Program-made: the position numbers and the translations under genes
From: Oscillospiraceae bacterium
Lineage (GTDB): Bacteria > Bacillota > Clostridia > Oscillospirales > Oscillospiraceae
Direction of reading: 5' to 3'
Assembly: GCA_017502265.1 (NCBI GenBank)
Contig: JAFVVI010000023.1
Span: 1 to 64,000 of the forward strand
Length of the DNA stretch: 64,000 nucleotides
The notes under the pieces: generated by a model
Database searches by the model: none
Told to the model about the DNA's origin: nothing
What the model saw: only the letters and a program-made list of their open reading frames with translations
In this document: positions 8,629-18,071 of the stretch, piece by piece
Layout of the letters: each line of letters starts with the position of its first letter
Numbering within the stretch: position 1 is the first letter of the stretch

Positions 8629-9813
8629 ATGAAAGAGTTTGAATTGAAGTACGGCTGTAACCCCAATCAGAAGCCTGCAAAAATTTATATGCACGACGGA
8701 ACAGATCTGCCTATCCAGATCCTGAACGGCCGTCCCGGCTTTATCAACTTCCTGGATGCTTTCAACTCCTGGCAGCTGGTCAAGGAACTGAAGGAAGCTA
8801 CCGGAATGTGCGCTGTGACTTCTTTTAAGCACGTTTCTCCTACTTCTGCTGCAGTTGGTAAGAAGCTGCCCATGGAGCTAAAGAAGGCTTGCTTCGTGGA
8901 AGATATCGAAGGTTTGGATGAGAATCCTCTGGCCTGCGCTTATGCCCGTGCCCGTGGCGCAGACCGTCTGTGCTCCTTTGGCGACTGGGTGGCTCTGTCT
9001 GATACCTGTGATGCCCTGACCGCTAAGCTGATTGCCCGTGAGGTTTCTGACGGTGTGATCGCCCCCGGTTATACCGACGAGGCCCTGGAGATTTTGAAGA
9101 CCAAGCGGGGTGGCAGCTATAATGTTGTGGCGATCGACCCCAACTTTGTTCCTGCCGAGCAGGAGACCAAGCAGGTCTTCGGTATCACCTTCCAGCAGGG
9201 CCGCAATAACTTTAAGATCGGTGAGCACCTGCTGGAGAATATCGTTACTGAAAACAAGGCGTTCACCGAGGATGCAAAGACTGACCTGATCATCTCTCTG
9301 ATCACTCTGAAGTACACACAGTCCAACTCCGTGTGCTTTGCTTACGACGGACAGGCAATTGGTGTAGGCGCCGGTCAGCAGTCCCGTGTCCACTGCGTAA
9401 GACTTGCAGGCGGCAAGGCTGACACTTGGTTCCTCCGTCAGCATCCCAAGACCCTGGCGCTGCCTTTCCGTGAGGATCTGGGCCGTCCCGGTCGCGACAA
9501 TGCCATTGATGGCTATATCAACGGCAATGAAGAGGATGTCTGCGCTGAGGGTATCTGGCAGAATTACTTCACCACCCGTCCCGAGCCTCTGACAGAAGCT
9601 GAAAAGAGAGCCTTCCTGGACTCCCGTACCGGCGTAGCACTGGGCTCCGATGCCTTCTTCCCGTTCCCCGACAGCATCAAGCGGGCCAAGGCTTCCGGCG
9701 TTTCTTACATTGCTGAACCCGGCGGCTCTATTCGCGATGACCTGGTGATCGCAGAATGCGACAAGAATAATATGGTAATGGCATTTACCGGAATGCGTCT
9801 GTTCCACCACTAA
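8629..9813 (+). CDS. purH: AICAR formyltransferase, stand-alone
   Basis: Corresponds to the C-terminal transformylase domain of PurH, 394 residues, without the cyclohydrolase domain. The start MKEFELKYGCNPNQKPAKI matches that domain's start. The catalytic Lys-His pair is seen in SFKHVSPTSAAVG, and GQQSRVHCVRLA and GRPGRDNAIDGY are family motifs. It uses 10-formyl-THF, the cofactor whose shortage raises ZTP. Eleven bases follow the cyclohydrolase gene, so the two complete IMP synthesis together. Confidence 0.93.
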   Translation: MKEFELKYGCNPNQKPAKIYMHDGTDLPIQILNGRPGFINFLDAFNSWQLVKELKEATGMCAVTSFKHVSPTSAAVGKKLPMELKKACFVEDIEGLDENPLACAYARARGADRLCSFGDWVALSDTCDALTAKLIAREVSDGVIAPGYTDEALEILKTKRGGSYNVVAIDPNFVPAEQETKQVFGITFQQGRNNFKIGEHLLENIVTENKAFTEDAKTDLIISLITLKYTQSNSVCFAYDGQAIGVGAGQQSRVHCVRLAGGKADTWFLRQHPKTLALPFREDLGRPGRDNAIDGYINGNEEDVCAEGIWQNYFTTRPEPLTEAEKRAFLDSRTGVALGSDAFFPFPDSIKRAKASGVSYIAEPGGSIRDDLVIAECDKNNMVMAFTGMRLFHH

Positions 9814-9822
9814 GAATCCTTT

Positions 9823-9862
9823 GCCACACTGCCAAATGCAGTGTGGCAATCGGTCTGTTTTT
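9823..9862 (+). terminator. Terminator-like hairpin inside the purine operon
   Basis: A perfect 10-bp stem GCCACACTGC (9823-9832)/GCAGTGTGGC (9838-9847) with a five-base loop, followed about ten bases later by a short T run. The T tract is displaced, so it may be a partial terminator or mRNA-processing hairpin that lowers purD-purL expression. Confidence 0.5.
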
Positions 9863-9889
9863 GAAAAGTATAAATTTTGGAGTGTATCT

Positions 9890-11158
9890 ATGAAAATACT
9901 GGTTGTTGGCGGTGGCGGAAGAGAACATGCCATCATAAAAAAACTGAAAGAAAATAAGACGGTAACGGAAATTTTTGCAGCGCCCGGTAACGGCGGTATC
10001 GCAAAGGATGCCACCTGTGTGGACATCGGCGCGAAGGATATCGAAAAGATTGTGGCCTTTGCTGTGGAGAATGCGATTGACTATGCTGTGGTTGCCCCCG
10101 ATGATCCTCTGGTGCTGGGCTGCGTGGATGCGTTGGAAGAAAAGGGGATTCCTTGCTTCGGACCCCGGGCCAATGCCGCCATCATTGAAGGCAGCAAGGT
10201 CTTTTCTAAGAATCTGATGAAAAAGTACGGCATCCCCACCGCAGCTTATGAAGTCTTTACCGATATGGATGCGGCTATTGCTTATTTGCAGACCGCACCC
10301 ATTCCCACGGTTATCAAAGCAGACGGCCTGGCGTTGGGCAAGGGCGTTATTATTGCCCAGACCCGCGAGGAAGCTGTGGATGCGGTAAAGTCCATGATGT
10401 CTGATAAGGTGTTTGGCAAGAGCGGTGATCAGATCGTCATTGAGGAATTCCTCACCGGTCCTGAAGTGTCCGTTCTGTCCTTTACCGATGGAAATGTAGT
10501 TGTACCTATGATTTCTTCTATGGATCACAAGCGGGCAGGGGACAATGATACCGGCCTCAACACCGGCGGCATGGGCACTGTGGCCCCCAACCCTTACTAC
10601 ACTGATGAAATCGCAAAACAATGTATGGAAACCATTTTCCTGCCCACCATAGCTGCAATGAATGCAGAGGACCGTACATTTAAGGGCTGCCTGTACTTTG
10701 GTTTGATGCTGACCCCCAATGGCCCCAAGGTCATTGAATATAACTGCCGTTTCGGTGATCCTGAAACCCAGGTGGTTCTGCCTCTGCTGGAAAGTGACCT
10801 GCTGACGGTTATGCAGGCCACCACCAACGGCACGCTGGCAGAAACGGAAGTCAAGTTCGCTGACATGAATGCCTGTTGTGTGATTATGGCGTCCAAGGGC
10901 TATCCCACCGCCTATGAAAAGGGCTTTGAGATGACCATTCCCGAGACGATTTGGGATGGTGTCTATGTAGCCGGCGCGGCCATCAAGGACGGCAAGCTGG
11001 TTACAAACGGTGGTCGTGTTCTGGGCGCAACTGCCGTTGCTGATACGCTGGAAAAGGCCATCGCAAATGCTTACGAAATGGTGAAAACCATCCACTTTGA
11101 CAATGCGTTCTACCGCAACGATATTGGCGCGAAAGCACTGAAAGCAGGGAGGAATTAA
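9890..11158 (+). CDS. purD: Phosphoribosylamine-glycine ligase (GAR synthetase)
   Basis: ATP-grasp ligase joining phosphoribosylamine and glycine. The ATG at 9890 is chosen because it gives the canonical MKILVVGGGGREHA start and follows GGAG; the longer open frame runs through the hairpin. 422 residues. Marks are APGNGGIA, VIKADGLALGKGV and the ATP-grasp motif VIEYNCRFGDPETQ. The alternating operon order places it before purL. Confidence 0.96.
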   Translation: MKILVVGGGGREHAIIKKLKENKTVTEIFAAPGNGGIAKDATCVDIGAKDIEKIVAFAVENAIDYAVVAPDDPLVLGCVDALEEKGIPCFGPRANAAIIEGSKVFSKNLMKKYGIPTAAYEVFTDMDAAIAYLQTAPIPTVIKADGLALGKGVIIAQTREEAVDAVKSMMSDKVFGKSGDQIVIEEFLTGPEVSVLSFTDGNVVVPMISSMDHKRAGDNDTGLNTGGMGTVAPNPYYTDEIAKQCMETIFLPTIAAMNAEDRTFKGCLYFGLMLTPNGPKVIEYNCRFGDPETQVVLPLLESDLLTVMQATTNGTLAETEVKFADMNACCVIMASKGYPTAYEKGFEMTIPETIWDGVYVAGAAIKDGKLVTNGGRVLGATAVADTLEKAIANAYEMVKTIHFDNAFYRNDIGAKALKAGRN

Positions 11159-11160
11159 GA

Positions 11161-14100
11161 TTGGTTTACAGAGTATATGTAGAGAAGAAACCGGACCTTG
11201 CCAATGAGGCAAAGGCTCTTTTGAATGATGCCCGGAACTTGCTTGGCATCACCGGCCTGGAGAATGTCCGCCTGCTGAATTGCTATGATGCGGAGAATAT
11301 TACCAAGGAATTGTTCGATTACGCCATCGGCACTGTGTTTTCTGAGCCGCAGCTGGATATTGCTACGGCAGAATTGGACCTGAGCGGCGCTACCGTCTTT
11401 GCTGCAGAGTACCTGCCCGGTCAGTTTGACCAGCGCGCTGACTCTGCTGCTCAGTGCATTCAGATCATTTCCCAGGGCGAGCGTCCCTTGATCCATACCC
11501 CGCGCGTTTATGGCCTGTACGGCAAGCTGACGGATGCTGAGGTTGAGACCATCAAAAAGTATGTGATCAACCCTGTGGAATCCCGGGAAGCTACGCTTGA
11601 AAAGCCGGAGACACTGACGATGGAATATGCAATTCCCCAGTCTGTAGCTACCGTCGACGGCTTTATCACGCTGGACGATAAGGGCCTTGCAGAGCTTCTT
11701 GAGAAGCTGGGTCTTGCTATGGATGTGGACGATCTCAAGTTCCTGCAGAACTACTTCCGTGAGGAAGAAAAGCGGGATCCTACCATTACTGAGATCCGTG
11801 TGGTAGATACCTATTGGTCTGATCACTGCCGTCACACCACCTTCTCCACCATTATCGATGATGTAAAGATCGACGATCCTGCCGTTGCTGCCGCATATGA
11901 GCGGTATCTGGCGGCCCGCGTGGAGGTGTATGGCGAAGAAAAGGCTGCCAAGCGTCCTCAGACACTGATGGATATTGCCACCATCGGCGCCAAGACCCTG
12001 AAAAAGCGCGGCCTGCTCCCCGAGCTGGACGAGAGCGAAGAGATCAATGCCTGTTCCATCCATGTTACCGCCAAGGTAAACGGCGAGGATCAGGATTGGC
12101 TCTTAATGTTCAAGAATGAGACTCACAACCACCCCACAGAGATCGAGCCCTTTGGCGGCGCGGCGACCTGTATCGGCGGTTGTATCCGTGACCCCCTGTC
12201 TGGCCGCGCCTATGTACATCAGGCCATGCGTGTGACCGGCGGCGCCGATCCCCGGAAGCCTATTAACGAGACCATTCCTGGCAAGCTGCCCCAGCGCAAG
12301 ATCTGCCAGACTGCCGCAGCCGGTTACTCCTCTTACGGTAACCAAATCGGTCTTGCTACCGGCCATGTGGCTGAGATTTACCACGACGGTTATGCAGCCA
12401 AGCGCCTGGAGTGCGGCGCAGTGGTGGGCGCAGCCCCTGCCTATAATGTACGCCGTGAGCGTCCTGCTCCCGGTGATGTGATCGTCCTGCTGGGCGGCCG
12501 TACCGGCCGTGACGGCATTGGCGGCGCTACCGGCTCCTCCAAGAGCCACAATATGAAATCCCTGACCACTATGGCTTCCGAGGTCCAGAAGGGTAATGCC
12601 CCTGAGGAACGGAAGATCCAGCGCCTGTTCCGCAACAGTGAGGTCACCCGTCTCATCAAGCGTTGTAATGACTTTGGCGCAGGCGGTGTTTCCGTTGCCA
12701 TTGGCGAGCTGGCTGACGGTCTGCAGATTGATTTGGATGCAGTGCGGAAGAAGTATGACGGACTGGATGGCACAGAAATTGCCATCTCCGAATCCCAGGA
12801 GCGTATGGCGGTTGTTGTAGATGCCAAGGATGCCGATACCTTCATCGCTGCTGCCCAGAAGGAGAATCTGGAAGCCTACCGTGTAGCGGTGGTTACCGAA
12901 GATCCCAGAATGGTTATGGTCTGGAAGGGCCAGACCATTGCAAGCCTGTCCCGGGCCTTCCTGGATACCAACGGCGCCAGCAAGCACACCCGGGTAAATG
13001 TCACCGAGAAGGACCTGTCCGCTCTGAGCAATGCTCTGTATGGCTCTCTGCGTGAGATGGCTGTAGATCTGAAGACCGCCAGCCGCAGAGGTCTGGTAGA
13101 ACGCTTTGACGGCAGTATCGGCGCAGGCTCTGTGCTGATGCCCTTCGGCGGCAAGACCCAGACCACGCCGGCCCAGGCAATGGCAGCCGTCCTGCCTGTG
13201 TTGCCCGGTCAGCACACCTCTCAGGCCAGTGTGATGGCTTGGGGACTGGATCCTGACCATATGAGCATCGATCCCTATACCGGCGCATATGCCTCTGTGT
13301 ATTCTTCAGTAGCCAAGCTGGTGGCTGCCGGCGCGGACTATAAGAAGGTATACCTGACCCTGCAGGAGTTCTTCGAGAAGCTGCAGAGCGATCCCAAGCG
13401 CTGGGGTAAGCCCTTTGCAGCGCTCTTGGGCGCGCTGGATGCACAGCTGGAGCTGGGCGCAGCCGCCATTGGCGGCAAGGACTCTATGTCCGGTTCTTTC
13501 CTGGATATGGATGTACCTCCCACGCTGATCTCCTTTGCTATTGCGCCTATTGACAAGGAGCAGGTGCTGACTCCCGAATTTAAGGAAGCCGGTAATCCCG
13601 TCTACCTGTTTGCCCCTACTGACAAGACTGCGGAAAGCCAGAAGACCGCCTGGGAGCAGTTCCACAGCCTGCATATGGCCGGCAAAGTGAAGGCTGCCTG
13701 GGCAGTAGAAAACGGCTTGGGCGAAGCGGTTATGAAGATGTCCTTCGGTAACCGGATCGGCTTTGCCTCCTGCGGCGCTGTAGATAATAGTTGGCACGAT
13801 GCCGGAATGTATGGCTTTATCGTGGCTGAGCTGACAGAAGATGTTTCTATGCCCTACGCCACCAGAATCGGTATTACTACCGCTGAGCCTTCCGTTGTTT
13901 TGGATAGCGACCGTGCAACCATCGCCGAACTGCTGGAACTGAATGAGGGCGTGTTGGAGGGTGTTTATTCCACCTTTGTTAATGAGACGGAGACCGAAGT
14001 CCCCGTGTTCAACTATAAAGGTCTTGGCGCAAAAGCACCTGCTGTGAAGTGCGCAAAGCCCAAGGTGCTGATTCCTGTATTCCCCGGTACCAACTGCGAG

Positions 14101-14856
14101 TTCGATTCTGCCCGCGCTGTCATTGATGCCGGCGGCGATGCGGAGATCGTTGTGATCCGCAACCTCACCGCTGACGATGTTGCCCAGAGTGTGGAAACCG
14201 TATCTAAAAAGATTGCAGAAAGCCAGATGATCTTTATTCCCGGCGGCTTCTCCGGCGGTGATGAGCCCGACGGCTCTGCCAAGTTCATTACGGCCTTCTT
14301 CCGTAATCCTGCTATCAAGGAGCAGGTTACCCGACTGCTGGACGACCGGGATGGCCTGATGTGCGGTATCTGTAACGGTTTCCAGGCGCTGATCAAGCTG
14401 GGCCTTGTACCTTACGGTAAGATTCTGGACACCGACGCCAATTGTCCCACTTTGACGTTTAACACCATCGCCCGTCACCAATCCAAGATCGTGCAGACCC
14501 GAATCGCATCCAATCAGTCTCCGTGGCTGAGTCTGATGAATGTGGGCGATATTGTGAATGTTCCCATTTCTCACGGCGAGGGCCGCTTCTATGCCACCAA
14601 GGAACTGGCTATGGAACTGGCTAAGAACGGCCAGATCGCTACCCAGTATGTGGATCTTGACGGCAATCCCACCATGGACACTGCCTTCAATCCCAACGGC
14701 TCTCTGTTTGCGATCGAGGGTATCACTTCTCCCGACGGCAGAGTCATCGGCAAGATGGGTCATAGCGAACGAATTGGCGCTCAGCTTTACAAGAATGTTC
14801 CCGGTAACTACGATATTCGTATGTTTGAAGCTGCTGTTAAGTACTTCAAGGGCTAA
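11161..14856 (+). CDS. purL: Phosphoribosylformylglycinamidine synthase, single-chain
   Basis: Converts FGAR to FGAM with glutamine and ATP. A 1231-residue long form joins synthetase and glutaminase in one chain, so no purS or purQ is needed. The start is TTG at 11161, two bases after the purD stop, behind GGGAGGAA. Synthetase motifs are TYWSDHCRHTTF (about 217), KNETHNHPTEIEPFGGAATCIGG and GGKDSMSG. The C-terminal class I glutaminase has PGTNCEFDSA (about 975) and GICNGFQAL with the nucleophilic Cys near 1069. Last gene of the operon; a strong terminator follows. Confidence 0.97.
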   Translation: MVYRVYVEKKPDLANEAKALLNDARNLLGITGLENVRLLNCYDAENITKELFDYAIGTVFSEPQLDIATAELDLSGATVFAAEYLPGQFDQRADSAAQCIQIISQGERPLIHTPRVYGLYGKLTDAEVETIKKYVINPVESREATLEKPETLTMEYAIPQSVATVDGFITLDDKGLAELLEKLGLAMDVDDLKFLQNYFREEEKRDPTITEIRVVDTYWSDHCRHTTFSTIIDDVKIDDPAVAAAYERYLAARVEVYGEEKAAKRPQTLMDIATIGAKTLKKRGLLPELDESEEINACSIHVTAKVNGEDQDWLLMFKNETHNHPTEIEPFGGAATCIGGCIRDPLSGRAYVHQAMRVTGGADPRKPINETIPGKLPQRKICQTAAAGYSSYGNQIGLATGHVAEIYHDGYAAKRLECGAVVGAAPAYNVRRERPAPGDVIVLLGGRTGRDGIGGATGSSKSHNMKSLTTMASEVQKGNAPEERKIQRLFRNSEVTRLIKRCNDFGAGGVSVAIGELADGLQIDLDAVRKKYDGLDGTEIAISESQERMAVVVDAKDADTFIAAAQKENLEAYRVAVVTEDPRMVMVWKGQTIASLSRAFLDTNGASKHTRVNVTEKDLSALSNALYGSLREMAVDLKTASRRGLVERFDGSIGAGSVLMPFGGKTQTTPAQAMAAVLPVLPGQHTSQASVMAWGLDPDHMSIDPYTGAYASVYSSVAKLVAAGADYKKVYLTLQEFFEKLQSDPKRWGKPFAALLGALDAQLELGAAAIGGKDSMSGSFLDMDVPPTLISFAIAPIDKEQVLTPEFKEAGNPVYLFAPTDKTAESQKTAWEQFHSLHMAGKVKAAWAVENGLGEAVMKMSFGNRIGFASCGAVDNSWHDAGMYGFIVAELTEDVSMPYATRIGITTAEPSVVLDSDRATIAELLELNEGVLEGVYSTFVNETETEVPVFNYKGLGAKAPAVKCAKPKVLIPVFPGTNCEFDSARAVIDAGGDAEIVVIRNLTADDVAQSVETVSKKIAESQMIFIPGGFSGGDEPDGSAKFITAFFRNPAIKEQVTRLLDDRDGLMCGICNGFQALIKLGLVPYGKILDTDANCPTLTFNTIARHQSKIVQTRIASNQSPWLSLMNVGDIVNVPISHGEGRFYATKELAMELAKNGQIATQYVDLDGNPTMDTAFNPNGSLFAIEGITSPDGRVIGKMGHSERIGAQLYKNVPGNYDIRMFEAAVKYFKG

Positions 14857-14863
14857 TAGCTAC

Positions 14864-14898
14864 AAAAAACCCGGAAGGCATTTGCCTTCCGGGTTTTT
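14864..14898 (+). terminator. Intrinsic terminator after purL
   Basis: AAAACCCGGAAGGCA pairs with GCCTTCCGGGTTTTT around a TTT loop, ending in a T run. Ends the purine operon. Confidence 0.92.
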
Positions 14899-14993
14899 GT
14901 GATGGACACAATGGTAAAAAACAAAAAATTTTTAGGTTTAAAATAAAAATGTCCTCTTCAGACGTCTAATGGGTACAAGGAGGTGAGGTAGCG

Positions 14994-15464
14994 GTGAATA
15001 ACGAAGAATTTGCAAAACGGGTTGAATCTGTCCGGACAAAACTCTATAAGACAGCATTGTTATATCTGGGAAGTGAAACTCTGGCAATGGATGCTGTGGA
15101 TGAGGCTGTATATAAGGCGTTATGCGGCAAATGGAGACTCCGACAGCCGGAATTTTTTGATACTTGGATTACCCGTATTTTAATCAATGAATGTTATAAT
15201 GAATTGCGCCGTCAAAGAAGGTATCAGCCATTAGACGAATTGTCGGAAATAGCGATAGAGACATTCGATTCTCTGCCCCTTAAGGATGCAATTCGAAGGC
15301 TTCCTAAGGAACTGAAGGAAGTGATTATCCTGCGGTTCTTTAGTGGCTATACAGTAGCCGAAACTGCCCAAGCCTTACATATTCCCCTTGGAACTGTTTC
15401 TACCCGTCAAAGAAAGGCATTGCAGTTACTGCGGCTTGAATTAAAAGAGGAGGTGTCATCGTGA
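14994..15464 (+). CDS. ECF-type RNA polymerase sigma factor
   Basis: Alternative sigma-70 family factor of 156 residues. Region 2 spans about 15-75 (MDAVDEAVYKAL, DTWITRILINECYNELRR); region 4 at about 100-150 has a helix-turn-helix, FSGYTVAETAQALHIPLGTVSTR. GTG start behind a strong AAGGAGGTGAG. The next gene overlaps by four bases and encodes a membrane protein with a DUF4179-like outer domain, the usual anti-sigma arrangement. The regulon and signal are not visible. Confidence 0.9.
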   Translation: MNNEEFAKRVESVRTKLYKTALLYLGSETLAMDAVDEAVYKALCGKWRLRQPEFFDTWITRILINECYNELRRQRRYQPLDELSEIAIETFDSLPLKDAIRRLPKELKEVIILRFFSGYTVAETAQALHIPLGTVSTRQRKALQLLRLELKEEVSS

Positions 15465-16810
15465 ATCGAAATGATGAATTTACAGCCATCCTGGAGGAAA
15501 TCAATCTTCCGACTCCCGGATTGGAGGATACGCTGAATCGTGCATACAAGAAGAAAAGAAAAAGAACGGCAAAAATGATCATCTGCCCATTGGGAGGGTT
15601 AGTTGCTTGCTTTGCAACCTTTGTCCTGCTGGTTAATTTCTCTGCTACTGTTGCAGTTGCCTGCTCCCGGGTCCCTGTTTTGTGTGACCTTGCGGAGGCG
15701 ATTACCTTTTCCAGGTCGCTGACGAATGCTGTGGAAAATGACTATGTGCAGACAATCAATTTAGAGCAGACCCAAAATGATATTACTGCTAAGATAGAAT
15801 ATCTGATAGTGGATCAAAAACAGGTAAATATTTTCTATCGCTTAACTTCTGAAAAATATACCGGGGAATATGAGAACCTTGCGGCTAACCCTGTTATTAC
15901 TTGCGATGATGAAAATGCGTCATTTTATGTATATAATCACAGTTTTGGTGAGAAAAATGGGGAATTGTTATCAGCTACTGTTGACTTTACCCAAGGAAAT
16001 GTACCTGATAAATTGCAATGTACGCTGAAAGTGTTTTTCCAGAATTGGCATTTATTCAATGCTTCAATGGAAAGCGGCCCTGAATATTTGGCAGAAATGG
16101 AATTTGATTTGGAGTTCGATCCGCAGTTTACAGCCACCGGAAAGGTGTTGCCGGTGAATGAGACGGTGATTATGGACGGACAAGAGATTGCTGTAACAAA
16201 CATAGAGGTATATCCTACCCATTTAAGAGTGGAGGTCACGGAGTCTGATGATAACACCGCCTGGTTGAAGGATTTGGATTTCTACATTGAAACCGACCAA
16301 GGTATGAAGTTTGAACCGGTTTCCAGAGGTGTTACTGCTACCGGTTCCGCGGATTCTCCCTCTATGGTTTCCTATCGGGCAGACAGTACCTATTTCTATG
16401 AGGCTGAGCAGCTGAAGCTTGTTATAACCGGCGCCACATGGCTGCGGAAGGATATAGAAACTACCTACTTGAATTTGGTCACAGGAGAACACGGCGAACT
16501 TCCTGAAGGAGTAGAATTTGAACATATCCAGAAACAGGGAGATGATTGGAGTATTAAAATCCGGTGTGTTCTTGAGGAGAATGGGGAAATGCATCGGCCT
16601 TTTGGTGATGTCTATTTAGACTCATCCGGAAACAAATTCACAACCAATAGATTGTATTTAGCCTTTACGAATCCAAATAAAAACAGTAGTGCACAATATT
16701 TCTATACATTTGTAAACCTGAAGAACTATCCTTATAATGAAGTGTGGCTCACACCATCTAATACTAGTATTTGGACATCCGAGTATCCCATAGAAATAAA
16801 CATTTCATAA
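15461..16810 (+). CDS. DUF4179 domain membrane protein, probable anti-sigma factor
   Basis: GTG start overlapping the sigma gene stop. About 45 basic cytoplasmic residues (KKKRKRTAK) precede one membrane span at about residues 42-62, then ~390 outer residues. The start of that part, with SRVPVLCDLAEAI, and the following beta-rich sequence resemble DUF4179. Such proteins typically hold their cognate ECF sigma at the membrane until a signal arrives. No zinc-binding anti-sigma motif is seen. Role inferred from the operon. Confidence 0.75.
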   Translation: MNRNDEFTAILEEINLPTPGLEDTLNRAYKKKRKRTAKMIICPLGGLVACFATFVLLVNFSATVAVACSRVPVLCDLAEAITFSRSLTNAVENDYVQTINLEQTQNDITAKIEYLIVDQKQVNIFYRLTSEKYTGEYENLAANPVITCDDENASFYVYNHSFGEKNGELLSATVDFTQGNVPDKLQCTLKVFFQNWHLFNASMESGPEYLAEMEFDLEFDPQFTATGKVLPVNETVIMDGQEIAVTNIEVYPTHLRVEVTESDDNTAWLKDLDFYIETDQGMKFEPVSRGVTATGSADSPSMVSYRADSTYFYEAEQLKLVITGATWLRKDIETTYLNLVTGEHGELPEGVEFEHIQKQGDDWSIKIRCVLEENGEMHRPFGDVYLDSSGNKFTTNRLYLAFTNPNKNSSAQYFYTFVNLKNYPYNEVWLTPSNTSIWTSEYPIEINIS

Positions 16811-16816
16811 ATGAGC

Positions 16817-16866
16817 AAACAGCCAAAGGGGCAGGTGATATTTCACTTGCCTCTTTGGCTGTTAAT
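16817..16866. terminator. Bidirectional terminator between the anti-sigma gene and ackA-like gene
   Basis: AACAGCCAAAGGGGCAGGTGA pairs almost fully with TTCACTTGCCTCTTTGGCTGTT. It lies between convergent genes and can serve both. Confidence 0.8.
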
Positions 16867-16883
16867 CTTAAGATATAATATTT

Positions 16884-18071
16884 TTACTGTTCAAGCAGTG
16901 CTTTTGCTTTTCTGGCAACTACGATTTCTTCGTTGGTGTCCACTACAAAAATCCGCACCGGGCTGCCTGCGGCAGAAATATCATCGCCGCCCTCAGCCTG
17001 GGCATTCTTTTCTTTGTCCAGGCTGATTCCGAGGAATTCGAGATTTTCCAGACTCAGCGCCCGGACAAGATCACTCTTTCTGCCGATACCGCCGCCAAAG
17101 ACAACGGCATCGATACCACCCATAGCAGCCGCGTAGGCACCGATGTACTTCTTGATGCCGTAGGCGTAGGCCTTAATGGCGTTCTGACAGTCTTCGTTGC
17201 CGTTTTTGGCGGCTTCCTGAATATCCCGCAGGTCATTGGATACGCCGCCGGAAAGTCCGTACAGACCGCTCTTGGTCTGCAGCATGGTCTTTACCTCGCC
17301 CAGCTCCATTCCGCATTCTTCCACCAAGTGGAAAATGATATAGGGATCCATATCGCCAATCCGGTTATTCTGCAACACACCGCACTGCAAACTCATACCC
17401 ATAGTGGTGTCGATGCTAATGCCGTTTTTGACGGCGCAAAGGCTACCGCTGCCGCCCAGATGGCAGCAGACCAGCTTCAAATCATCCCGGCCCATCTCCT
17501 TAGCGGTCCAGGTAGACAGATACTCCAGAGAAGCGCCGTGGAAACCGTAACGACGGATACTGTGCTGCTTGCTGACCTCCACAGGGATGGGGTAGAGGTA
17601 TGCCTCCGGGGGCATGTTGGCGTGAAAAGCGGTCTCAAAGGAGCCAATCATCGGGGTGTCCGGCATTAGATTCTTAAACTGCCGGATGGCAGCAATATAA
17701 GGCGGATTGTGGGCAGGTGCCACAGAATTGAAGTCCGCCATTGCCCGCAAGACCTCTTCGGTCAGATATTGCACACCGGTCACACCCTTTGCGTGAACGA
17801 CCTTGAAGCCTACGCAGGAAATTTGTGAAAGGGATTCAATGCATCCGCACAGAAGTTGCTCCAGCATAGCGCAGATGGCCTCCCGGTGGGTGGGGAAGAC
17901 CTCCTCCTGGTTGACGGCATCGCCGGTCAGATGATTTCTGTGATAAAACAGGCTTTTTTTTGCGCCTACGCGCTCAGCGCCGCCGGCGCACAGGACCTTT
18001 TCTCCTGCATCCATATCAAAAAGCTGATATTTTAGCGAGGTGCTGCCTACATTACAAATCAAAATATTCAT
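16884..18071 (-). CDS. ackA: Acetate kinase family protein, divergent
   Basis: 395 residues, with the ASKHA acyl kinase fold. NVGSTSLKYQLFD at the start and GVLQNNRIGDMDP (the second catalytic Arg) follow acetate kinase. Other key segments differ: GSFETAFH instead of FDTAFH (the catalytic Asp would be Glu), FKVVHAKG instead of HRVVHGGE, and HLGGSGS instead of HLGNGAS. It may act on another short acyl phosphate. No phosphotransacetylase gene is adjacent; it is the last gene of a coupled six-gene operon and overlaps the MATE gene by four bases. Family membership is sure, substrate is not. Confidence 0.85.
   Translation of the reverse strand: MNILICNVGSTSLKYQLFDMDAGEKVLCAGGAERVGAKKSLFYHRNHLTGDAVNQEEVFPTHREAICAMLEQLLCGCIESLSQISCVGFKVVHAKGVTGVQYLTEEVLRAMADFNSVAPAHNPPYIAAIRQFKNLMPDTPMIGSFETAFHANMPPEAYLYPIPVEVSKQHSIRRYGFHGASLEYLSTWTAKEMGRDDLKLVCCHLGGSGSLCAVKNGISIDTTMGMSLQCGVLQNNRIGDMDPYIIFHLVEECGMELGEVKTMLQTKSGLYGLSGGVSNDLRDIQEAAKNGNEDCQNAIKAYAYGIKKYIGAYAAAMGGIDAVVFGGGIGRKSDLVRALSLENLEFLGISLDKEKNAQAEGGDDISAAGSPVRIFVVDTNEEIVVARKAKALLEQ

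Noticed and set aside
9785..11212. 475-codon minus-strand frame opposite purD
   Set aside because: Antisense shadow; purD is intact and the frame has no start signal.
12103..13260. 385-codon minus-strand frame opposite purL
   Set aside because: Antisense shadow without translation signals.
13306..14763. 485-codon open frame on the minus strand inside purL
   Set aside because: It mirrors the codon pattern of purL, has no ribosome site and no recognisable protein features; the plus-strand gene is certain.
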